64,000 nucleotides of DNA, taken from contig UBMI01000010.1 of the NCBI GenBank assembly GCA_900466475.1, positions 1 through 64,000 of the forward strand. The letters are read 5' to 3'. Position numbers and translations under genes: made by a program. Each line of letters opens with the position of its first letter. The stretch's first letter is position 1. The DNA comes from Hyphomicrobiales bacterium. GTDB lineage: Bacteria > Pseudomonadota > Alphaproteobacteria > Rhizobiales > Rhizobiaceae. This document shows positions 34,950 to 42,391 of this stretch, piece after piece. The notes below the pieces were generated by a model. That model saw only the letters and a list, made by a program, of their open reading frames with translations, was not told where the DNA came from and did not search any database.

Positions 34950-36257
34950 CTAGAGCCCGCTTTTCATCGCCGCGCCCGCGACATAAGTTTCCGCAACGGC
35001 GCGGTCGTCACCCATGGTCTGCAGCAGGAACAGTTCCTCCGAAAGCGTCTTTACGACATCCATTTTCAGGGCCATGGCCGGTGTTGCGGCCGCGTTGAGA
35101 ACGACCAGGTCGGCGTCCGTGCCCGGCTCCAGCGTGCCGATCCTGTCCGCCAGAGATAGCGCCTCGGCATTGCCGAGGGTCATATAATAGTAGCTGTCGA
35201 GCGGGTTCAGCCGTTCGCCGAGAAGCTGCTGGATCTTGTAGGCTTCGTCCATGGTTCGGAGCATGGAATAGCTGGAACCACCGCCGATATCGGTGGCAAC
35301 GCCGATGCGAACGGGCTTCTCGCGACGGGCGAGCGCCTTCAGCGGGAAGAGGCCGGAGCCGAGGAAAAGGTTGGAGGTCGGGCAATGGACGGCGACCGCT
35401 CCGGCCTCGCTCATGGCATCGGCCTCACGATCCGAAAGATGGATGGCATGGCCGAAGAGGCTCTTCGGTCCGAGCAGGCCATAACGGGCGTAGATATCGG
35501 TGTAGTCGGTCGCATCAGGATAGAGCTCGCATGTGAACTTGATCTCGTCGTGGTTTTCCGACAGATGCGTCTGGATGTGCAGATCGGGGAACTCGCGGGC
35601 AAGCGCTGCCGTCGCCTCCATCTGCTCCGGCGTCGAGGTGATTGCGAAGCGCGGCGTGATGGCAACGTGGTTGCGGCCCCTGCCGTGCCAGTCGGCGATC
35701 ACCTGCCGGGTCTCGTCGTAGCCCATCTCGGGCGTATCGAGCAGGCCTTGCGGCGCATTGCGGTCCATCATCACCTTGCCGCCGACCATGCGCATGTTTC
35801 GGCGCATGGCTTCCGCAAAAAAGGCATCGGCCGAGGTCTTGTGGACAGAGCAATAGGCGACGGCCGTCGTTGTGCCGTGACGGATCAGTTCGTCGTAGAA
35901 ATGCGTGGCAATCTTCTCGGCATGGGCGCTTTCGACGAAGCGGCATTCCTCGGGGAATGTGTAGGTATTCAGCCACTCCAGAAGGTTTGCGGCATAGGAA
36001 GCGATCACCTGCATCTGTGGGAAATGCAGGTGCATGTCGATGAGGCCGGGCATGATCAGATGCGGACGGTGATCGATTTCGGCGACCTCGGCAGGCGCCT
36101 TGGCCTTGACGTCAGCATAGGCGCCGATAGCAGCGATGATGCCATTCTCGATCAACAGACCGCCGTCTGTCTCATAGAAGTAGCTCTCGCTATCGGCGAG
36201 GCTGAGCGGAGCGCGGCGGAAGGAGAGAAGGCGCCCGCGCAGGAGTGTCATGGTCAT
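34950..36257 (-). CDS. guaD: Guanine deaminase
   Basis: A 435-residue amidohydrolase of the guanine deaminase type. Zinc-binding HLH lies in MPGLIDMHLHFPQMQ, followed by NTYTFPEECRF (characteristic of GuaD), HLSENHDEIKF and CPTSNLFLGSGLFPL. The late Asp is in GVATDIGGGSSYSML. It deaminates guanine to xanthine, feeding the xanthine dehydrogenase encoded downstream at 41.5-46.2 kb. The ATG at 36257 has AAGG nine bases upstream and overlaps the puuD stop by four bases. Confidence 0.92.
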   Translation of the reverse strand: MTMTLLRGRLLSFRRAPLSLADSESYFYETDGGLLIENGIIAAIGAYADVKAKAPAEVAEIDHRPHLIMPGLIDMHLHFPQMQVIASYAANLLEWLNTYTFPEECRFVESAHAEKIATHFYDELIRHGTTTAVAYCSVHKTSADAFFAEAMRRNMRMVGGKVMMDRNAPQGLLDTPEMGYDETRQVIADWHGRGRNHVAITPRFAITSTPEQMEATAALAREFPDLHIQTHLSENHDEIKFTCELYPDATDYTDIYARYGLLGPKSLFGHAIHLSDREADAMSEAGAVAVHCPTSNLFLGSGLFPLKALARREKPVRIGVATDIGGGSSYSMLRTMDEAYKIQQLLGERLNPLDSYYYMTLGNAEALSLADRIGTLEPGTDADLVVLNAAATPAMALKMDVVKTLSEELFLLQTMGDDRAVAETYVAGAAMKSGL

Positions 36258-37492
36258 TCTTGTTTGCCTTCGACTGCGCTTTCGAACCAGGCGACGAGCA
36301 GCTTGCGCTCATCCGGTGTAATGTCGGTCACGTTCCCCGGCGGCATGGCATGGCTGCGGCCCGCCTGTATATAGATTTCGCGGGCGTGCGCAGCGATTTC
36401 TGCGTCATTTTCCAAGATTACGCCCTTCGGCGGCCGGGCGATACCTTCATAGACCGGCTCTGCCGCATGACACATGGAACAGCGCGTGCCGATCAGCTGT
36501 TTGACGGCTGGAAAATGTGGATCGCCGGCAAATTGCTGGAAGGCGGGTGCCACGGATGCGCTCTGATCCTCGCCGGTCAGGATCTTCGGTGCCGTCGAAA
36601 GCCACATGATGAGGATGAAGAGCACGACTGTGACGATCCAGGTCCAGGTCGGTCGTCCCTTGCGGGCATGGGTGGTGTTGAACCAGTGGCGTATCGTGAC
36701 TCCCATCAGGAAGACCAGTGCGGCGATCACCCAGTTGAAGGCGGTGCCGAAGGCCAGCGGATAGTGGTTCGACAGCATGAAGAAGATGACAGGCAGCGTC
36801 AGGTAGTTGTTATGCAGCGAGCGCTGCTTGGCCATATAGCCATATTTGGCATCCGGCGTGCGGCCTGCGATCAGGTCGGCGACGACGATCTTCTGGTTGG
36901 GAATGATGATCATGAAGACGTTGGCCGACATGATCGTGGCGGTGAAGGCGCCGAGATGCAGGAAGGCGGCACGGCCGGTGAAGACCTGCGTATAGCCCCA
37001 GGCCATGAAGACCAGCACGACATAGAGCACCGCCATCAGACCCCAGGTGTTCTTGCCGAGCGGCGACTTGCAGAGCAGGTCGTAGACGATCCAGCCGAAG
37101 CCGAGCGATGCGAGCGAGATCAGGATGGCGACCGGCTTGGAAATATCCAGCACGTGTCGATCGATCAGGAAGAGGTCGGCGCCGCCATAATAGACGATGC
37201 AGAGCATCAGGAAGCCTGAGAGCCAGGTGAAATAGCTTTCATATTTGAACCAGGTCAGGTGTTCCGGCATCTCGGCCGGTGCCACCAGATATTTCTGGAT
37301 GTGATAGAAGCCGCCGCCATGGACCTGCCATTCCTCGCCGTGAACTCCGGCAGGCAGATGCGGGCGCTTCACCAGGCCGAGGTCGAGCGCGATAAAATAG
37401 AAGGACGATCCGATCCAGGCGATCGCGGTAACGACGTGGAACCAGCGCGCCGCAAAGGCCAGCCACTCCCAGGCTATTGCATATTCATACAT
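36254..37492 (-). CDS. puuD: Membrane urate hydroxylase PuuD with C-terminal cytochrome c domain
   Basis: A 412-residue integral-membrane urate oxidase. Roughly the first 310 residues hold eight or so hydrophobic helices (FHVVTAIAWIGSSFYFIALDL, VLVFMAWGYTQVF and others); the C-terminal part is a class I cytochrome c with heme motif CSMCH at residues 338-342 and a later Met ligand candidate in SHAMPPGN. It oxidises urate to 5-hydroxyisourate without making hydrogen peroxide, passing electrons to the respiratory chain. It is the first gene of the puuD-guaD pair. Confidence 0.92.
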   Translation of the reverse strand: MYEYAIAWEWLAFAARWFHVVTAIAWIGSSFYFIALDLGLVKRPHLPAGVHGEEWQVHGGGFYHIQKYLVAPAEMPEHLTWFKYESYFTWLSGFLMLCIVYYGGADLFLIDRHVLDISKPVAILISLASLGFGWIVYDLLCKSPLGKNTWGLMAVLYVVLVFMAWGYTQVFTGRAAFLHLGAFTATIMSANVFMIIIPNQKIVVADLIAGRTPDAKYGYMAKQRSLHNNYLTLPVIFFMLSNHYPLAFGTAFNWVIAALVFLMGVTIRHWFNTTHARKGRPTWTWIVTVVLFILIMWLSTAPKILTGEDQSASVAPAFQQFAGDPHFPAVKQLIGTRCSMCHAAEPVYEGIARPPKGVILENDAEIAAHAREIYIQAGRSHAMPPGNVTDITPDERKLLVAWFESAVEGKQE

Positions 37493-37659
37493 TCAGTTCC
37501 CCTGTTCTTCTTCCCGACTCGTGAGATTGCGAGAAATTCAAGCGGGAGGAAAGGGGGAACTTGGGGTTTCTTGCCGCAGTGGACGTTGCAGTAAGAGCTT
37601 GCCGGGTGCGGCATATGTGCTAAGGCATCGCAACGACGCTAATAAGGAGCCGCTGAAAC

Positions 37660-37854
37660 ATGCAGATCGAAGTCCCTTGCCCGAAGTGCCGCAACACGCG
37701 CATGAAATTTCCGCGCCCGCAGCCGATCGACAGCGACATCATCACTTGCTTCAGCTGCAATTTCGAACTCGGCACCTACGGATCGATCAAGACCAAGATG
37801 GTGGCGATGCTGAACCGGGTTGCCGCTGCCGAACAGCAGCAGAAGAAACACTGA
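37660..37854 (+). CDS. Small zinc-ribbon protein
   Basis: A 64-residue protein with two Cys pairs, CPKC (residues 7-10) and CFSC (about 30-33), forming a probable zinc ribbon, then a Lys/Gln-rich tail ending EQQQKKH. AAGGAG lies about ten bases before the ATG, so translation is convincing despite the size. Function is unknown; it is divergent from puuD and convergent with a small minus-strand gene one base away. Confidence 0.7.
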   Translation: MQIEVPCPKCRNTRMKFPRPQPIDSDIITCFSCNFELGTYGSIKTKMVAMLNRVAAAEQQQKKH

Positions 37855-37855
37855 T

Positions 37856-38110
37856 CTACGGTTTCGGCCGGTGCGGCTGAGCCGGACGAAGCAAAAGGCC
37901 ATACCCAGGGATCGCTGGCCAATTTCGCAAGCTTTTGCGGATGAAGGCAATCATTCCTGCGTTCTTCGGATCGGCTGAGGCTCGAACCTCTGGCTCGGCG
38001 ATGCAGTCGGCAATGTCCTCCAGCAGGCGGGCATCGAATTGGCCGACAGATCGTGGTGCAGGGGCGGGCCTGCCCTGATCGAGTGACAGTATCATCAAGG
38101 GCGATAACAT
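37856..38110 (-). CDS. Small hypothetical protein
   Basis: An 84-residue protein. The frame is open much further upstream, but the ATG at 38110 has a near-perfect GGGAGG five bases before it, fixing the start (MLSPLMILSLDQGRPAPAP). It has an acidic middle (ARLLEDIADCIAEPEVRASADP) and a basic Pro-rich end (PAQPHRPKP). No signal peptide or domain is recognised. It is downstream of the TPR regulator and convergent with the zinc-ribbon gene. Confidence 0.5.
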   Translation of the reverse strand: MLSPLMILSLDQGRPAPAPRSVGQFDARLLEDIADCIAEPEVRASADPKNAGMIAFIRKSLRNWPAIPGYGLLLRPAQPHRPKP

Positions 38111-38222
38111 CGAAACCTCCCAAAGTGCCGCGCTCTTTGCGCGGTAAGAGGAGATTGCTTCGCGGGCGTGCGCAGGGTCCTTTAGCGACCCCCTAAAAGA
38201 TCCAAAAAATTCCGAAGCGTCC

Positions 38223-39752
38223 CTAAGCCTCCGGCAGGCCGGCGCTGCGTAGTCCCTCCAGGACAAGGGCCCGGCGTTCGGGAATTTTGGTCGCCTGCCC
38301 GGCCGCGATGCTTGCCAGCGTGCTGTCGGGCGCGATGCGCAACAGATGTTGCAGGAAGCGTTTGGCCTCTTCGACACGACCGAGGTTCATATTGTCGGTG
38401 ATCAGGATCCAGACCGTCGGATCGAAATTCGGGTTCAACGCCAGTGAACGCGATGCCCACAGAAGCGATTGCTCGTAATTGCCGCGGATCATCTCGATAT
38501 CGGCGAGGCCGCAGAAGGTGATGTGGGCGTAGGGATCAAGCGGGCTCAGCCGGTGGGCACGCGTGAGATATTGCTGCCCCCGATCAAGATTGCCGCAATG
38601 AACGTGGGCAATTCCGGCTCTTACGACAACGCTCAGGCTGTTGGGGTTGAGATCGACGGCGGCCTGCATGATTGCCAGACCCCAATCATATTCGCGTCCG
38701 ACCTGAATGAGCGACATGCCGCAAGTGGCCATGATCGTGGCGTCGCCTTTCGCCAGTTCGATGCCCCGGCGTGCGAGCGCGACACATTTTTCTGCATCAT
38801 CCGGCCCAAAGGGCGGCCAGCCCATCGTTCTGCGATGTTCGAGAGTATAGGAGGCGAGTGCCAGAATGCGGGCATTATCCGGCTCGCGTTCGAGCGCCTC
38901 GGTCAACAGAGCATGGGCTTCTGCATTCTGCCTGGAGGTCTCGGCAAGAATCTTCGGCAGAACCTGCAGGCAGATATCATAAACGGAGATGCTGCCGGGC
39001 CGTTCCCGGCGTGCGTGTTCCAGTTCGGCGCGCTGGACATGGGGCTCGATTCCTATGGCGACGGATTCGGTAATGCGGTCCTGAAACTCGAAGACATCTT
39101 CGAGGTCGCCGTCAAAGCTTTGCGCCCAGAGCTGCATGTTGGCGGCGGCATCCACCAGCCGGGCATAGATGCGTAATCTGTTGCCGGATTTGCGCAGGCT
39201 TCCTTCCAGCACATATTTGACGCCGAGTTCTCCGGCGATCTTCCTGACGTCACCCATGCCGCGATAGACGAAGCTGGTATTGCGGGCGATGACCGCAAAG
39301 GACCTGAAGCGGCTGAGCGCGGTGATGACATCGTCAACAACCCCATCGGCAAAATATTGCTGCTCGGGGTCGCCGCTGAGATTTTCGAAAGGCAGTATCG
39401 CGAGAGACGGGAATATGTCGTCGCCGATATCAGCGGTCGGCGTCTGGCTCCTGAAGAGGCGATAGCCGAGGCGCGGCAGCGTGACGATCCATTCCTGCCC
39501 GTCGGGTCGCTGCCCGAGCGCCTTGCGCAGATGTGCGATCTGTACGGAAAGATTGCCTTCCTCGACCATCAGTCCCGGCCAGCCCGCTTCGATCAAGGCA
39601 TCCTTTCCGACCGGTCTGCCGTCCGCATCCAGCAGTGCCGTGAGCAGAGCGATTGCGCGCTGGCCAAGCGGGACTGGCTGGCCGTCCCGCCGCAGAATGC
39701 CGCTGGCGGGGTCGAGCATGAAACGGCCAAAAGCATATCGCTGGTCTTCCAT
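38223..39752 (-). CDS. Winged-helix / TolB-like / TPR transcriptional regulator
   Basis: A 509-residue CadC-like regulator without a membrane segment. Residues 5-100 are an OmpR/PhoB-type winged helix (LTALLDADGRPVGKDALIEAGW and RLGYRLFR). Residues about 113-230 match the TolB-like N-terminal module often fused to adenylate-cyclase regulators (LAILPFENLSGDPEQQYFADG and GVKYVLEGSLRKSGNRLRI). The rest is tetratricopeptide-like repeats. It is a soluble one-component regulator of unknown ligand; no cyclase domain is present. Confidence 0.8.
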   Translation of the reverse strand: MEDQRYAFGRFMLDPASGILRRDGQPVPLGQRAIALLTALLDADGRPVGKDALIEAGWPGLMVEEGNLSVQIAHLRKALGQRPDGQEWIVTLPRLGYRLFRSQTPTADIGDDIFPSLAILPFENLSGDPEQQYFADGVVDDVITALSRFRSFAVIARNTSFVYRGMGDVRKIAGELGVKYVLEGSLRKSGNRLRIYARLVDAAANMQLWAQSFDGDLEDVFEFQDRITESVAIGIEPHVQRAELEHARRERPGSISVYDICLQVLPKILAETSRQNAEAHALLTEALEREPDNARILALASYTLEHRRTMGWPPFGPDDAEKCVALARRGIELAKGDATIMATCGMSLIQVGREYDWGLAIMQAAVDLNPNSLSVVVRAGIAHVHCGNLDRGQQYLTRAHRLSPLDPYAHITFCGLADIEMIRGNYEQSLLWASRSLALNPNFDPTVWILITDNMNLGRVEEAKRFLQHLLRIAPDSTLASIAAGQATKIPERRALVLEGLRSAGLPEA

Positions 39753-40004
39753 CAGAATATTTATATCCGCGCAATTTGAGGTGGCAATCTGGTTGTGCGT
39801 CGTGCTGCCAAGCAGACGTGTGTTTCGCGTGCCTTAAAAAACGGCTGATTTCTGCGACATTTTATCCGCCGTGAATGCGTCAATGTGGAACAGAAGGTTC
39901 CTTGAAATGTGCAGATCGAATTACAGTTGTTAAATATTGGGCCGCCGGAACGAGGTGGAAACCGCACGACACTGGCGGCGCATTCATCGACGGAGAAGAT
40001 GCCC

Positions 40005-40337
40005 ATGCGCAGCATTCTGACATGCGTGATGATTGCATATGCGTCGTTTGCGACGGCCCACGACGCCGCTACGGGTTGGAGTTACGACCCTTACTGTTGC
40101 AATGGAGATGCTCATAACGGCGATTGCCAGATGATCCCGTCCAAAACCGTGGCCATTACTCCCAATGGCTATCTTCTGACGTTAAGGCCCGGCGATCACC
40201 GGCTTGTGACGCGCGACCATGTTTTTCTGCTGCCGATGACCAAGGCGATGCATTCGGGTGACAGCGACTACCATCTCTGCCTGTTTCCGAACGAGGATAC
40301 GCCGCGATGTTTCTATGCGCCCGACATGGGATACTGA
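40005..40337 (+). CDS. Small exported Cys-containing protein
   Basis: A 110-residue protein with an N-terminal signal peptide (MRSILTCVMIAYASFATAHD). The mature part has paired cysteines (YCCNGDAHNGDC) and C-terminal CLFPNEDTPRCF, suggesting two disulfides in the periplasm. ATG at 40005 is chosen because GGAG is nine bases upstream; the ATG at 39999 is too close to it. No family recognised. It is divergent from the TPR regulator across about 250 bases in which I see no other gene. Confidence 0.65.
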   Translation: MRSILTCVMIAYASFATAHDAATGWSYDPYCCNGDAHNGDCQMIPSKTVAITPNGYLLTLRPGDHRLVTRDHVFLLPMTKAMHSGDSDYHLCLFPNEDTPRCFYAPDMGY

Positions 40338-40367
40338 GCGACGCGCATTTCTTAACGCGCTGTATAG

Positions 40368-41264
40368 TCAGGCTTGCTCGACGTTGAATTTCTCGAGCAG
40401 CCATTTCCGGAAATTCCTGATTTTCGGAACGTTTCGCCTGTTTTCGGGATAGGCGAGCCAATAGTCGCGTCCGTCATTGCCGGTCAGTTCGAAGGGCTGG
40501 TAGAGCCTGCCGGCCGCGACATCGTCCTGGAAATGGCCGGGATTGAGCATGGCGACACCGCCACCCGCGATCGCGATGCTGGCATCGAGGATCTGGGTGC
40601 CGAATTCGCTTTTCGGATAGCGGGAGAGATCGGCATCCTTGACGCCGGCGGCCGCGAACCATTCCGCCCACCAGGAATCGCCGGCGCTGATCAGGAACAG
40701 TTTCAGGAGATCTGCGGGTTCGTGGATGCCGCCCATTTCGGCGGCGAGCTTGGGGCTTAGCATGGGGGAATAGTCGAGTTTCATCAGCCGGTGGCTGATG
40801 AGCCCCGGCCAGTCGCCGCGACCCCAGCGGATCGCCACATCTGCGGCCTCTTTCTGGAAATCGACGATGTTGCCCGAGGTGACCAGCCTGACGGCAATAT
40901 TGGGGAATTGCAGCTGGAAGGAACCGATATAGCGCGACAGCCATTGCTGGGCGAAAGTCGCCGTCGAATGGATCGTCAGCGTTTCCTCCGTCGTCTTGCG
41001 CATCGAGGCCATGGCTTCGATCAGGATGTTGAATGCATCCGAGACCCTCGGCGCCAGGTGTTCGCCTGCTTCGGTCAGTTCGATCTGACGCGGGCGGCGC
41101 AGGAAAAGGGGCTCACCGATATTCTCTTCCAGAAGCTTGATCTGATAGCTGACGGCCGTCTGCGTCATGCCGAGTTCATCCCCGGCTCTGGTGAAGCTGC
41201 CGAGCCGGGCCACGGCTTCGAAGACGCGCAGCGCATTCAGCGGGAACTGCTTCGACAGTTTCAT
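40368..41264 (-). CDS. LysR-family regulator, GcvA-like
   Basis: A 298-residue LysR regulator. The helix-turn-helix reads LNALRVFEAVARLGSFTRAGDELGMTQTAVSYQIK (in two overlapping blocks), the pattern of the GcvA/AmpR subgroup; the effector domain includes DVAIRWGRGDWPGL and the C-terminal YWLAYPENRRNVPKI. The ATG at 41264 (AAAGAGAA upstream) is preferred to the frame opening at 41501. It is divergent from a DUF1127-like small gene across 100 bases. Regulation of the nearby xdh genes is possible but not shown. Confidence 0.85.
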   Translation of the reverse strand: MKLSKQFPLNALRVFEAVARLGSFTRAGDELGMTQTAVSYQIKLLEENIGEPLFLRRPRQIELTEAGEHLAPRVSDAFNILIEAMASMRKTTEETLTIHSTATFAQQWLSRYIGSFQLQFPNIAVRLVTSGNIVDFQKEAADVAIRWGRGDWPGLISHRLMKLDYSPMLSPKLAAEMGGIHEPADLLKLFLISAGDSWWAEWFAAAGVKDADLSRYPKSEFGTQILDASIAIAGGGVAMLNPGHFQDDVAAGRLYQPFELTGNDGRDYWLAYPENRRNVPKIRNFRKWLLEKFNVEQA

Positions 41265-41364
41265 GAATAAGTTCTCTTTATGGATGCAGACGGTTGTTCG
41301 ATTGGAATTGCAGCATTTTTCCCGGCAAACTGCAATCATCTCATCAAACCATCGAGGTGATGCC

Positions 41365-41562
41365 ATGGATTGCCAAGCTATCGACGAGAGCCGTTCTCCG
41401 GCGAGAGAGGCGCTAATCACCACCGTCATTCGCCGGCTGGCCGGCGGAATCGGCAGCCGGATACCGCGGCTGGATATGGATGCCATGCCCGATCGCATCA
41501 AGCGCGATCTCGGTTTCCTGGACGGACGCGATCCGCACTACGAGGACGATCGGTCGCGGTAG
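41365..41562 (+). CDS. DUF1127-like small protein
   Basis: A 65-residue protein starting after GAGGTG. The C-terminal MPDRIKRDLGFLDGRDPHYEDD resembles the tail of DUF1127 (YjiS-like) Arg-rich small proteins, which are abundant in rhizobia and in some cases affect RNA turnover or phosphate and C/N metabolism. Its last 25 bases overlap the 3' end of xdhC on the other strand. Assignment is by resemblance of the tail only. Confidence 0.6.
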   Translation: MDCQAIDESRSPAREALITTVIRRLAGGIGSRIPRLDMDAMPDRIKRDLGFLDGRDPHYEDDRSR

Positions 41563-42389
41563 GAGGCCAGTGCGGTCAGGATCTCGGCGGCCGTCATGGC
41601 GGCGATGACGTGAGGGCGCTTATCCTTCACTGCCGATCCGCCGATCGGCAGTGTAAGGCGATCGAGCCAGGAGCGTTCGCCGCCTGCCTCGCGGGAAAGC
41701 CAGTTCGCGAAGGTCGCCCGTTTGGTGGCTGAGCCGATCATGCCAGTATAGGCAAGGTCTGCGCGGGCGAGTGCTTCCCGCGCGATCAGAAAATCCAGCG
41801 CATGGTCATGGGTGAGGATGACGAGTGCCGCACCTGCAGGCATGTCCTTCACCAATGCCTCGGGCATCGGCACCAACAGGCTCTTCGTCGAGACCGGAAG
41901 ATTGGCGAGTTCGTCTTTCCGGGTCTCGATAACGGTGACCGAAAGCGGCAGCGGCGCGAGTGCCGCGGCAAGCGCGCGGCCGACATGGCCGGCGCCGAAG
42001 ACGTAGACTTCCAGCAGCTGTTCGGCTTCGCTTTCCCGCTTTTTCTCCAGCTCGTTCCTGACTGCATCCGTCACAGGCCGGAAGCGCAGTTGCGTGCGGC
42101 CGCCGCAGCACTGGCCGATTTCCGGGCCGAGCGGAATATCCATGACGTCGGTGCCGCCGGTGCCGGCGAGCAGGTCGCGGGCATTGCCGATCGCGATGAA
42201 TTCGAACTGACCGCCTCCGATCGTGCCCCAGAGGCTGCTGCCCGAAACCAGCATGAAGGCGCCGGTCTCGCGCGGTGTCGAGCCCTGCGTGCCAGTTATT
42301 TCGACAAGGATCACATCGGGCTGGAGGGCCAGAAAGGCGCGGAAGTCGCTGCCGGGCACAAAACCGGAAAGGATTTCGCGCCGGGTCAT
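41538..42389 (-). CDS. xdhC: Xanthine dehydrogenase accessory protein XdhC
   Basis: A 283-residue XdhC family protein, which binds molybdenum cofactor, promotes its sulfuration and inserts it into XdhB. Motifs include TGTQGSTPRETGAFMLVS, GTIGGGQFE, QCCGGRTQL and a Rossmann segment VYVFGAGHVGRALAAAL. The ATG at 42389 has GAAGAGGG upstream and begins two bases after the xdhB stop; the longer frame runs into xdhB. Last gene of the bdhA-xdhA-xdhB-xdhC operon. Confidence 0.92.
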   Translation of the reverse strand: MTRREILSGFVPGSDFRAFLALQPDVILVEITGTQGSTPRETGAFMLVSGSSLWGTIGGGQFEFIAIGNARDLLAGTGGTDVMDIPLGPEIGQCCGGRTQLRFRPVTDAVRNELEKKRESEAEQLLEVYVFGAGHVGRALAAALAPLPLSVTVIETRKDELANLPVSTKSLLVPMPEALVKDMPAGAALVILTHDHALDFLIAREALARADLAYTGMIGSATKRATFANWLSREAGGERSWLDRLTLPIGGSAVKDKRPHVIAAMTAAEILTALASYRDRSSS

Positions 42390-42391
42390 GG

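Noticed and set aside
37970..38010. A TTCGAGCC-like segment resembling a tRNA T-arm on the minus strand
   Set aside because: No acceptor or anticodon stem of the right spacing can be drawn, and it lies within a small coding gene.
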